DNA of 64,000 bases, from the NCBI GenBank assembly GCA_021464415.1, contig CM038471.1, positions 14,064,073-14,128,072 on the forward strand, written 5' to 3'. Source of the stretch: Lonicera japonica (Eukaryota > Streptophyta > Magnoliopsida > Dipsacales > Caprifoliaceae). Both the position numbers and the translations under genes were made by a program. How positions within the stretch are numbered: the stretch's first letter is position 1; every line of letters starts with the position of its first letter. The notes under the pieces were generated by a model, which made no database searches, was not told where the DNA came from, and saw nothing but the letters and a program-made list of their open reading frames with translations. This document shows positions 23,395 through 31,881 of this stretch, one piece after another.

Positions 23395-23850
23395 GATTTT
23401 GACGTTCCCTGGTAATAAATGAGAAAAATTGTCAAAATTTGCTTAAGTCAGAAGGGGGCATGGCTCTACTCAAAACTTAGCAAAAAAGAACAAATTTTCC
23501 TTTTAAGAAATCCTGGTAATAAATGAGAAAATTGTCAGAATTTGCATAAGTTAGAATGGAGCAAGACTCTACTCAAAACTTAGCAATTTGCCTAAAGTTA
23601 GAAGGGAGTAAGACTCTAGGGAGCAAGACTCTACTCAAAACTTAGCAATTTGCCTAAAGTTAGAAGGGAGCAAGACTCTACTCAAAACTTAGCAAAAAGA
23701 ACAAATTTTCCTTTTAAGAAACTAAGGACTTAAATGAGAAAATTGTCAGAATTTGCCTCAGTCAGAAGTGGGCTTGACTCTACTCAAGACTTAGCAAAAT
23801 AGAACAATTTTTCCTTTTAAGAAATCAAGGACTTCGAAAAATTGCTATCA
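23395..23850. repeat. Complex tandem repeat in the retroelement internal region
   Basis: At least five copies of CTCTACTCAAAACTTAGCAA (one variant with CAAGAC) alternate with AGAACAAATTTTCCTTTTAA and AATGAGAAAATTGTCAGAATT. Some copies are duplicated in shortened form (23585-23700). Confidence 0.75.
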
Positions 23851-23920
23851 ACATATAAGGGCCACAAGTGGAACATCTTCGAAACATTTTTACAAAACCC
23901 TCACTAGAGATACACATTAT

Positions 23921-24748
23921 CTAGTCACTCAAAAAAGGCTGAAGAATCTGAAGATCATCAGCATCAAAATTTAAATTAGTACTTAAATCAGAAGAAGAAG
24001 AATCAAAAAAATCATGGCGGATATTCCCCGAAGCTGTCCAATCAGGGCCCGTTGTTTCAGCAAAATCTGCAACAAAATCATCTAGTGAAGATTCCGATAA
24101 AAAACCTTCCGAGGCAGCCTAGTAAACGGAGTCCAAGGTAGCTTGGTTATAGGACGGATTCTGAAATGACGGCAAATTTACTTCAATCAGAGAAGCCCCA
24201 TTTTCTATAAGGTTCGTGGTAGTCGAAAGAATATTCTATACACCCTCTTCCGACATAAGGAGCCTCAAAAAACCTCCGGGAATAGGTTCCGAAAGATTCA
24301 CGGCATTCGGAATAACATTTGGCACGTTATTTCCTGCCGACGAAGGGAACCTCGAAGAACCTCCAAGAGGAGCAAAGGAGCATAACAGGTTAACACAGGA
24401 AGACCCCCCTCCTAATCGAGCCTCTAATGCCGTTACCCGTGCTTGTAACTCTTCCACCTTCTGTTCAAAAAAAGCAAGGAGAGCAGTACAGCCTCTAGCG
24501 GGATTCTCAATCCTCGCCGTGGCTTCAAGAAGATACGAACTAAGAGCCTCGAGAAGTCGATCTTCGGGGACACGTTGCAAAAAAGATGCAACATTCCTCA
24601 TCCCGAAAACAGTGAAGATTGTGTGATAGTCCTCACGATCAATCACATTTGGAAAAATTCTAGCATAATCACAAGCTAGAGGACATCTCTTGTGGCTATG
24701 AGCACAAGCCACACATGGACGACCTGAAAAAAATGGAGTGTTTGACAT
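23921..24748 (-). CDS. Captured LOB-domain (LBD/AS2) gene, antisense in the retrotransposon, with two in-frame TAGs
   Basis: LBD proteins are plant-specific nuclear DNA-binding regulators of organ boundaries. From ATG at 24748 the frame is open for 170 codons. Residues 12-26 form the zinc-finger-like CX2CX6CX3C (C12, C15, C22, C26). Residues 48-61 correspond to the GAS block (FGMRNVASFLQRVP), and residues 98-112 form the leucine-rich coiled coil (VEELQARVTALEARL). A TAG at 24236-24238 ends this frame, but the same frame runs on through one more TAG (24119-24121) to a TAG at 23921-23923, about 275 codons in all. That tail is rich in Asp and Ser, like LBD activation tails. There is no intron, unlike many LBD genes, so capture from spliced mRNA is plausible. 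It is antisense to the element's LTRs. The LOB identification is strong; current expression or function is unknown. Confidence 0.85.
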
Positions 24749-24769
24749 TATTTTGGTTTACTTTTGTAA

Positions 24770-25090
24770 GAAAAACTTATTACAAAAGAGAAAAATAGAG
24801 GAAGACGAAGAAGGAGAGTGAGAGGGAGAGGGAGATGAAGAGGGGGAAGAAGATGAAGAGGAAGAAGGGAGAAGGGGAATAAGAGAGAGATAGAGGAGCC
24901 TCCGACAAGGGCCGAAAAATCCGCCGAAAGGAGCCGAAAGATTCGCAGAAAGAGGCCGACAAAAGAAAAAGAAAAGAAAAGAAAAGAAAGGTGCAAAAAA
25001 AAAAAGAGAAAAAAAAAGGGCGAAAAAAAAGAGAAAAAAAAAGAAAAAAACGAAAAGAAGGGCGAAAAAAAAAAAAGATAAAATATATGT
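24770..25090. repeat. Long purine-rich tract upstream of the LBD start
   Basis: About 310 bp almost entirely A and G on the plus strand (GAGAGGGAGAGG, GAAGAAGG and AAAAGAAAAG motifs), broken around 24895-24960. In the direction of the LBD gene it is a CT-rich leader beginning just upstream of the ATG. Such tracts can act as plant leader/promoter elements or adopt triplex structures. The hydrophobic open frames read from it (24748-25148, minus) are compositional artefacts. Confidence 0.7.
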
Positions 25091-25188
25091 GTATATGAAA
25101 TAAAGAGTTGAAAAAAGGCCCGAGTAGAATCAAATTATTTATGATCAAAAGTATAGTGAGCTTTACATATTAATGTTCCGAGCTCTAC

Positions 25189-26358
25189 TGTAACGACCCG
25201 GTCCCACCTCAGTACGATATTGTCCGCTTTGGGCGAGTGCGACCTGCAACCCCTCAGGGCCAGTCCATCTACTCCCCTCACGGATTTGTTTTCGGGAGCT
25301 CACGACCAGCTTCCCAGGGGGTCACCCATCCTGGGATTGCTCTGGCCGCCTACTCGCTTAACTTCGGAGTTCTTATGGGATCCGAAGCCAGTGAGCCCCC
25401 AAAAGGCCTCGTACTTAATTAGCGACCGTTTCTTACTTATATGGGTTTCCAAGGATCCCCCACTTTTCGATGTGGGATGCCCCCTTTGAGCTACAATTCC
25501 TCCCCTAAGGGAGTACTCCATCACTCGCAAGGCGTCACATCCTTCCCCCCAAGGGAATCGACGTCCTCGTCGACACACCGTACTCTGCGGGGTCCGCTCT
25601 GATACCATTTGTAACGACCCGGTCCCACCTCAGTACGATATTGTCCGCTTTGGGCTACATGGTCCCACTCACCCGCACGGATTTGTTTTCAGGAGCTCAC
25701 GACCAGCTTCCCAGGGGGTCACCCATCCTGGGATTGCTCTGGCCAGCTACTCGCTTAACTTCGGAGTTCTTATGGGATCCGAAGCCAGTGAGCCCCCAAA
25801 AGGCCTCGTATTTAATTAGCGACTGTTTCTTACTTATATGGGTTTCCAAGGATCCCACACTTTCTGATGTGGGATGCCCCCTTTGAGCTACAATTCCTCC
25901 CCTAAGGGAGTACTCCATCACTCGCAGGGCGTCACATCCTTCCCCCCCAAGGGAATCGACGTCCTCGTCGACACACCGTACTCTGCGGGGTCCGCTCTGA
26001 TACCATTTGTAACGACCCGGTCCCACCTCAGTATGATATTGTCCGCTTTGGGCGAGTACGACCTGCAACCCCTCAGGGCCAGTCCATCTACTCCCCTCAC
26101 GGATTTATTTTCGGGAGCTCACGACTAGCTTCCCAGTGGGTCACCCATCCTGGGATTGCTCTGGCCGCCTACTCGCTTAACTTCGGAGTTCTTATGGGAT
26201 CCGAAGCCAGTGAGCCCCCAAAAGGCCTCGTACTTAATTAGCGACCGTTTCTTACTTATATAGGTTTCCAAGGATCCCCCACTTTCCGATGTGGGATGCC
26301 CCCTTTGAGCTACAATTCCTCCCCTAAGGGAGTACTCCATCACTCGCAGGGCGTCACA
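25189..26358 (-). mobile_element. Cassandra TRIM array: three LTRs and two internal domains
   Basis: Cassandra elements are terminal-repeat retrotransposons in miniature whose LTRs contain 5S rRNA-like sequence. Plus-strand order is LTR 25189-25539, internal 25540-25609, LTR 25610-25936, internal 25937-26007, LTR 26008-26358. Read on the minus strand, each internal domain starts after TCGTTACA with AATGGTATCAGAGCGGAC (initiator tRNA-Met primer site) and ends with a GGGGGGAAGGA purine tract before TGTGACGCCC. TCTAC (25184-25188) and TCTAT (26359-26363) are a near-matching 5-bp duplication. The middle LTR is about 24 bp shorter and has variant sequence near 25650. The array most likely arose by recombination between elements. 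It lies inside the LBD-carrying element. Confidence 0.9.
25295..25410 (-). other. 5S rRNA-derived segment of a Cassandra LTR
   Basis: Read on the minus strand it contains GGATCCCATAAGAACTCC, GAAGTTAAGCGAG and CCAGGATGGGTGACCCCC followed by TGGGAAGC, matching the A box and C box of plant 5S rRNA genes. The outer parts of a true 5S gene are diverged, so this is not a functional 5S rRNA gene. Equivalent segments lie in the other two LTRs (about 25715-25830 and 26113-26228). Confidence 0.85.
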
Positions 26359-26369
26359 TCTATGACTTG

Positions 26370-26665
26370 AATCTAATGTCTAACGAGTTCTACACATTGA
26401 TGTTTCGAGCTCAACGACTAGCATCCGAGATCTAGCATCATTGGACTATGACTCGAGATCAACGTCTAGCCAGCCTTACACAATGATGTTCTGAAGCTCT
26501 AAAAGCTCTACACATTGATGTTTTGAGCTCAAAGACTAGCATCCGAGATCTAACGTCCTTGAACTAAGACTCGAGATCAACGTCTAGCCAGCCTTACACA
26601 ATGATGTTCTGAAACTCTAAAACTAATGATCAAAGTCTAGCCAGCTTTACACATTAATGTTCCAA
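26370..26665. repeat. Tandem repeat, period about 118 bp
   Basis: Two full copies plus a partial: TACACATTGATGTTT anchors at 26391 and 26509, with a weaker one at 26648. Both full copies contain GACTAGCATCCGAGATCTA and TCTAGCCAGCCTTACACAAT. A similar TTTACATATTAATGTTCCG just left of the Cassandra array (about 25161-25179) shows Cassandra landed inside this repeat block. Confidence 0.75.
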
Positions 26666-26787
26666 GCTCCACAAACTTACGGTCAAGAATTCAGGCCTAA
26701 GACATCTCAAGCATCAGAGCTCAGAGCTACTACTAGCTCCCGGATTGAAGGATATCCTCACCAATCAGCTCATCCGAGCTAAATGAT

Positions 26788-26803
26788 AAGGATAGGGGGC
26801 AAT
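26788..26803 (+). other. Polypurine tract of the LBD-carrying element
   Basis: AAGGATAGGGGGC directly precedes the TGATGGGG start of the right LTR, the expected place for the plus-strand primer. Confidence 0.7.
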
Positions 26804-27683
26804 TGATGGGGTAAATATTAATTTACCATTGGCCTACAAAAAAAAATAAAATTTTACTATTGGCTTACAAAGGTAATTTTCAACATTTTTTACCTTCGGT
26901 AAAATTCCAATTTTACCCCCGGTAAAATCTCGTTTTTACCCCCGGTAAAATCTCATTTTTACCTCCTCACCATCCACACCTCACCAACCACACCTACCAC
27001 ATCTCACCTACCTCACCTACCTCCACCAAAGATTAACTTATGCCATTCATTTTTATCAAATTTACGGTTTTTGCCATTCTCCATTTACTTATAAATACCT
27101 CCCACCATTCATTCATTCAACACACAACAAAAACATCTCTCCTTTCTCTCTTAAGATCCATCTATCTCTTCCAAGAGATATAAAGCCATTGGCAATACAA
27201 ATACAAGCCAATTCAGGAAGAAATAGAGGAGTCATATACTCTCTCTTTTCATACTCCCAGAAATAGAAGGGTCTTATACTCTCTATTTTCATACCCCAAA
27301 AAATAGAAGGGTCTTATACTCTCTATTTTCATACTCCAAAAAATACCAACAACCCTTATACACACTCTCTCATACACAGTTTATTATTTATTTTGTTGAA
27401 ATATTTGTAATCCTAATTCTATACTTATAAATAGAATTAAGGAAATTATAGAGAGAGAGAAGTTGGTAGCTTGTATTATCATCCAAATTGATTGCCTTTG
27501 AGCTAATACAACACAAGCACACACAAAAGGAGGACGTACCACTAGAATAACATAAGCGCTACCGGGGGAACCTACCTTAAAAAAAAATATCACGTGTTCA
27601 TCATTGCGTCGCATTTATTTTTTATTCACCGATATTCGCTTATTGATTGGTTAATTATCTATTTCTAGATTTTGACACCATCA
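26804..27683 (+). repeat. Right LTR of the LBD-carrying element
   Basis: 880 bp, TGATGGGG...CACCATCA, closely similar to 21661-22522 with small indels. TATA-like TTATAAATAC at about 27089. Followed by the ACCAG target duplication. Confidence 0.88.
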
Positions 27684-27912
27684 ACCAGAATATGGAAAAA
27701 CATTCACACTAGCCCTTAAATCTAGTAAAGCATGCTTTATATGATGGTCCCCTATTTTATAGGATATAGTAGTACAATGTGGATCTATATATGTAATAGG
27801 AATTCTGCATTGAATTATGGAGCTTGCTTGTTCAGCTAAGAATGCTTTTTTAGGAATATTAGTTTTCCTTTTTTGAGTTACTAAATCTGTAAGAAACTTA
27901 GCGTAGGAAAGG
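27684..27912 (-). pseudogene. Athila-like protease, active-site segment, middle piece of a split gene
   Basis: On the minus strand this reads AKFLTDLVTQKRKTNIPKKA, then a conserved linker, then ALLDLRASVNVFPYS. In Athila elements the protease active site is DLGAS; here it is DLRAS (GGG/GGA to AGG change), which should abolish protease activity. The frame joins 20907 on one side (across the LBD-carrying element) and 30748 on the other (across a solo LTR); the joined text gives the conserved IPSYAKFL-type motif. Confidence 0.75.
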
Positions 27913-30747
27913 TGTGATGCCCCGAATCCCGTTCCAAGATTTTCACCTTCGGGACCTGGTTAATCACGGATGTCGTGCGCGACGGTGGGTTTAAAATATA
28001 AAAATCACAACCTTTGAAAATATTTTTCTTGAATAAAACTTGATCCGTTGGAAAACACGTTTTACAAAATTTCGGCATGAGGAGTTCGTTTAAACAACAA
28101 TCCGCCCTGTAATTAAAAATAAAAAGAACAACCTTTGTTCAATCATTTCACAATCAACCATTTAATAAAAATATTTATCAAAGTCCATTTAAGTATACGA
28201 TTATACAACAGTCCCAATTCTTTTTAAATAAATACAAGCGTCTTAAAGTGTAATATAAAGGCCTCAATGGCATTGTCCTTAAATTAAGAACTACAAAGTA
28301 GTTCGAGGTCATCAGAGCTTTTACGGACGTACAGCGTGTGCCACCCTCGAGTATGGACCTGCAAAACTGTTGAGAAGGAAGGAATGAGCCAAATCCGAGC
28401 TCAATGGGAACTATGAGGGTTTATAATGAAAATAAGGTTTTCATTTGAAAACATACGTATCATACATATGTTTCTTCAACATTACAATCTTTTTGAAAAT
28501 CTTACTATGCAATTCACCATGTATGTGCATGCCAAAACCCGCTAACTGTTCTATCTCAGGTATTAAAACTGTTCCCCAACTCTCATCATATAGCATTATA
28601 CTCTATCTAGCTTCCTAGGGTTCACACGCTAGAATAATCATTTTGTTCTTTGATACACAACTACGTGTGAGGGGTATACATCTCTTATGCCAAGTATTCG
28701 TAGTTATCACTTTGTTAATAATACATTATGAGTTATATACTTGGCCGACTACTAAGCATTACTACCAGGCCGTCTAACAATTCGTATACTATGTTTGTAA
28801 ATTGACGATTACTAGAACTTTTCACATTAGATATTTATTTGTTATGGGTGGTCAAATGGTTCTCTAAGTATACAATAATCCAAACTGATATATATATATA
28901 ATCCATAATATACCAGAGACAATATAAAATACAACACAACAATATATATATCGAAACCACCATCACATTCATCATTGTGGCGTATTATTATCATTCGAGA
29001 CAATGTCTCTCAAATGTCCTCACGGACTCAACCATCATCATAATAATAATCGCTATCGTCCAAGCGTCACTAGGTTTGCATTTCGTGGTCTTTCGCCCAC
29101 GCGGCAATGGGGCCTTTCGTTCATTTTCGTGCACGGTTTCGGGTCTTTCACCCAAGGGCACTCTGTCCCAACTTAAGGTCCCAACCTTTAGAGACCAACC
29201 CGAGACCTCACAGGGACTATGCAATCTCACCATCATACTTTATATCAACATAAGATTCAACAATGAATCGTAACATACACATTACAATGTTCACGCAAGC
29301 CATCCCATAACATAATAACAAAGTGATAATAACAAGGTGTATCATTCATTTACATCGCGTCGATAAAGTAATTCACATTATAGGCCTTATCATTATTCAC
29401 AAACATACATAGATGTAACCAACCCATATGTGTGATAATTCAACAGGAATATATCAGTTCCTTACTTAACAATGTACATATATATATATATATATCATCA
29501 ATCAAACAATCCACCACATGTATGGCAATCCACACACACATATATATATATAATCATATAATCGCCCACCATTTATATCACCATCAATATCATCGTTACC
29601 GCGTATTACACCTATAGGCTTATCGTTACAAGGTCATTCACATCTCTACATATATTTAACAAGACTACACATATGGAAATCATTATGTATATCTACAATT
29701 TTTCACAATTGCACCCCATCCACTTAGTATTGCCATGGGTGTCATTGTCACACCATTCATCCAAATTCTTATCTAAATGTTGTTATTCGTGTTTTATGTC
29801 CAATTGGTATATTATCGACTTCTTACATCTCATACTGTATCATATGTGTAAAACTAGCGTCATACTTGTCTTTTCCATGTCCGAAGGTCATTCTATTCAA
29901 GCTAGTAGTTAATTTCTATAATTGTAGCCTAATCGGTATGCTTCCGTTACATTGATCTTCCTTAATTACTACCAAGATAAATCCACATCCTAAAAATTCA
30001 CCTTAGTAACATATCTAAGGTGTATTGAAGTATCATATGCATTACAATTCCCAATAATAACATTCTTAAGCCAATAGACCCATAGTTGTCGTATACTAAT
30101 CCAACTTGGTGGGTTTTTGGCACAAATCTCATAAATGATGGTCTACATGCAAGTTAAATGTTATAAATGTATATATCTAAGGTTTATAACCCACAATCAA
30201 CCATAGTTCGAGCACAACACCCAAAATCCCCAAAGTCTTGTTCATACATTCTCTACTAGGTGGGTTTTGATAGAAATTAGTTTAATACCTATAATCTTTA
30301 GTTAAAACATGTATTTTAGGGTATATTTAGCTTGTAGCAATCATCAATTTCAATATTGAAACTTAATCCCATAAAAAGCCCCAAAACCCATCTAAAGAAG
30401 TTAGGCTTTTATCTAACATATGATAGAATCATGATAGAACAATCATAAGTTATAAAAATAGGTTTTGATATTAGATTCCCACTTTAGACATGCCGAGCCT
30501 TCGAAGTATTCTGCGCTAGATCGAGCCGTGCTTGCGTAACCGCAAAATCCCTAATTTTTGCTCAAAGCCCTAACAATGGAGGTGAAGCTTGGAGAAGAAG
30601 GTGAATAGTGATGATTTGGTGTTGCTTTAGCGTGATGAAGATGCGTGGACGATGGCGTCAAGAATCCTCTCCACTTTCGTCACTTTCTCTCTCTAAGCTC
30701 TCTAATGGAGGAGGTGAAAATCTCGGAATGGGATTCGGGGCATCACA
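27913..30747 (-). mobile_element. Solo LTR, chromovirus-type, with unusually long inverted ends
   Basis: Plus-strand start TGTGATGCCCCGAATCCCG and end GGGATTCGGGGCATCACA are inverted copies extending about 36 bp with roughly three mismatches. Flanks AAAGG (27908-27912) and GAAGG (30748-30752) are a 4-of-5 duplication. Internal landmarks (GAGCTCAATGGGAACTATGA near 28400, Pro-rich leader-like GTGGGCGAAAGACC blocks) match the other LTRs read on the minus strand. No internal retroelement region remains. Confidence 0.8.
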
Positions 30748-31881
30748 GAAGGGATTTGCTTAATTGTATCTAGGAATGGTCTATTAATATGAATTTGCTT
30801 AAATGCTCCTGAATTTCTTAAAATTGAGCTTCCTTCCTATTGTCTTTTAGTCTTTGAGGAAACGGGGTTTTAGGCACAAATTTCCTAACTTCAAATTCTT
30901 TTGATTCATTAGGGTTAATGGTAGGATGTAGTTTTTTTACGGGAGTGTTTGACTCTTTGGGAATACTTTCCTCTTCTTTTTTCATTGTTTCTTCTTCATC
31001 ACTTATTGGCATTTGAACTTGATTATCAATCGGGCACCCTTATCTAATAGTTGTGATTGCATTAACTTGTCATTGATTGTGTTTAAAAGGTGGATTTTGA
31101 ATTTGATTAACATTATTATTAATAGCACATCTAGGATTGGGGACATGTTTACTAGGGAATTTTCCTTTTTCTTGCTCTATTATCTGGTTAGCTAACTAAC
31201 CCATATAATATTTTTAACGTGTTATTGCTAAGGTATTTATTAAAGTAGTATCTCGTACCTCATTCATAAATGATTTCAAACTATCTTCAAAAGATGAAAG
31301 TTGTTGTTGTGTAACAAAAGATGTGGCATTATTCATGTTCATAGGAGCTTTAAAACCTGGTGGGTTTTGACAAGGGTTATTATTCTGATTTCTTTTGTTA
31401 TTAATTGATTGATTTTGGGACCATGAAAAATTAGGAAGATTTCTCCACCCAAGATTATAAATGTTTGAATAAGGGTTGTGATTTTGCCTATATTCATTAG
31501 TAGCATTTATCTGTTCTAGATTGTCCACAGTGTATCCTAACATAGATGGACACGATGTGGTTACATGCATAGGACTAGTACAAATAGAGCACACTTTATT
31601 CTGCACAAGGTTGACTTGGTTATTCGATAATCTTATCATTAAGGCTTCTACTTTTTTTATTAAACTGTCTAATTATCTTTTAGTTTCTACATCTTCATGA
31701 ATTTCATAAATTTCCTCCTTTTTAGGTTGAGATTGCGTTCGCACTATTAGAAAAGTCTTACTATTGAGAACTTTTAGACAAACTCTCAAAGAATTGATAA
31801 GCTTCATCTTCATTTAGACTTATAAAACTACCCCTATTCATAGATACTATCATATTTCGATTAGTTTGTAAGAGGCCATTA
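30748..31881 (-). pseudogene. Athila-like gag, C-terminal half
   Basis: On the minus strand, 31639-31214 is open for 141 codons and contains an intact CCHC zinc knuckle (CSICTSPMHVTTSC) and the YSNIYNLGWRNLPNFSWSQN block typical of Athila gag, followed by glutamine- and asparagine-rich sequence. 31012-30818 continues with a charged segment ending VPKTPFPQRLKDNRKEAQF, again an Athila landmark. Stops and a shift separate the pieces, so it is a relic. The upstream half lies at 35022-35370, separated by a solo LTR. Confidence 0.8.

Larger units (their letters stand above)
20913..27683 (+). mobile_element. Non-autonomous LTR retrotransposon carrying an antisense LBD gene
   Basis: Bounded by TGATGGGGTAAATATT at 20913 and GACACCATCA at 27683, with the 5-bp duplication ACCAG on both sides (20908-20912 and 27684-27688). 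It has a full left LTR (21661-22522), a primer-binding-like site directly after it, a purine tract just before the right LTR (26804-27683), and no gag or pol. An extra truncated LTR copy (20913-21660) precedes the left LTR. The 4.3-kb internal region holds several tandem repeat blocks, an antisense LOB-domain gene and a nested Cassandra array. Size and lack of pol fit the LARD class. The primer-site wording (GCGCCGTCTGTGGGAA) is one seen in plant Ty3/Gypsy (Tat-type) elements. It lies inside the Athila-like protease gene, which reads on either side. Confidence 0.88.

Noticed and set aside
24748..25148. Two Phe/Leu/Ser-rich minus-strand frames that look like membrane proteins
   Set aside because: They are the translation of a polypyrimidine tract; any frame in such a tract looks hydrophobic.
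25220..26343. Multiple overlapping frames in both strands
   Set aside because: All are shadows of the Cassandra LTR and 5S-like sequence.
25189..26358. 5S rRNA genes
   Set aside because: Only the middle of 5S with its internal promoter boxes is conserved, it lies within LTRs with primer site and purine tract between them, so it is Cassandra, not an rRNA array.
27913..30747. A DNA transposon with 36-bp terminal inverted repeats
   Set aside because: The flanks are a 5-bp duplication, the ends are TG...CA and the interior follows the landmarks of the chromovirus LTRs, so a solo LTR explains it better.
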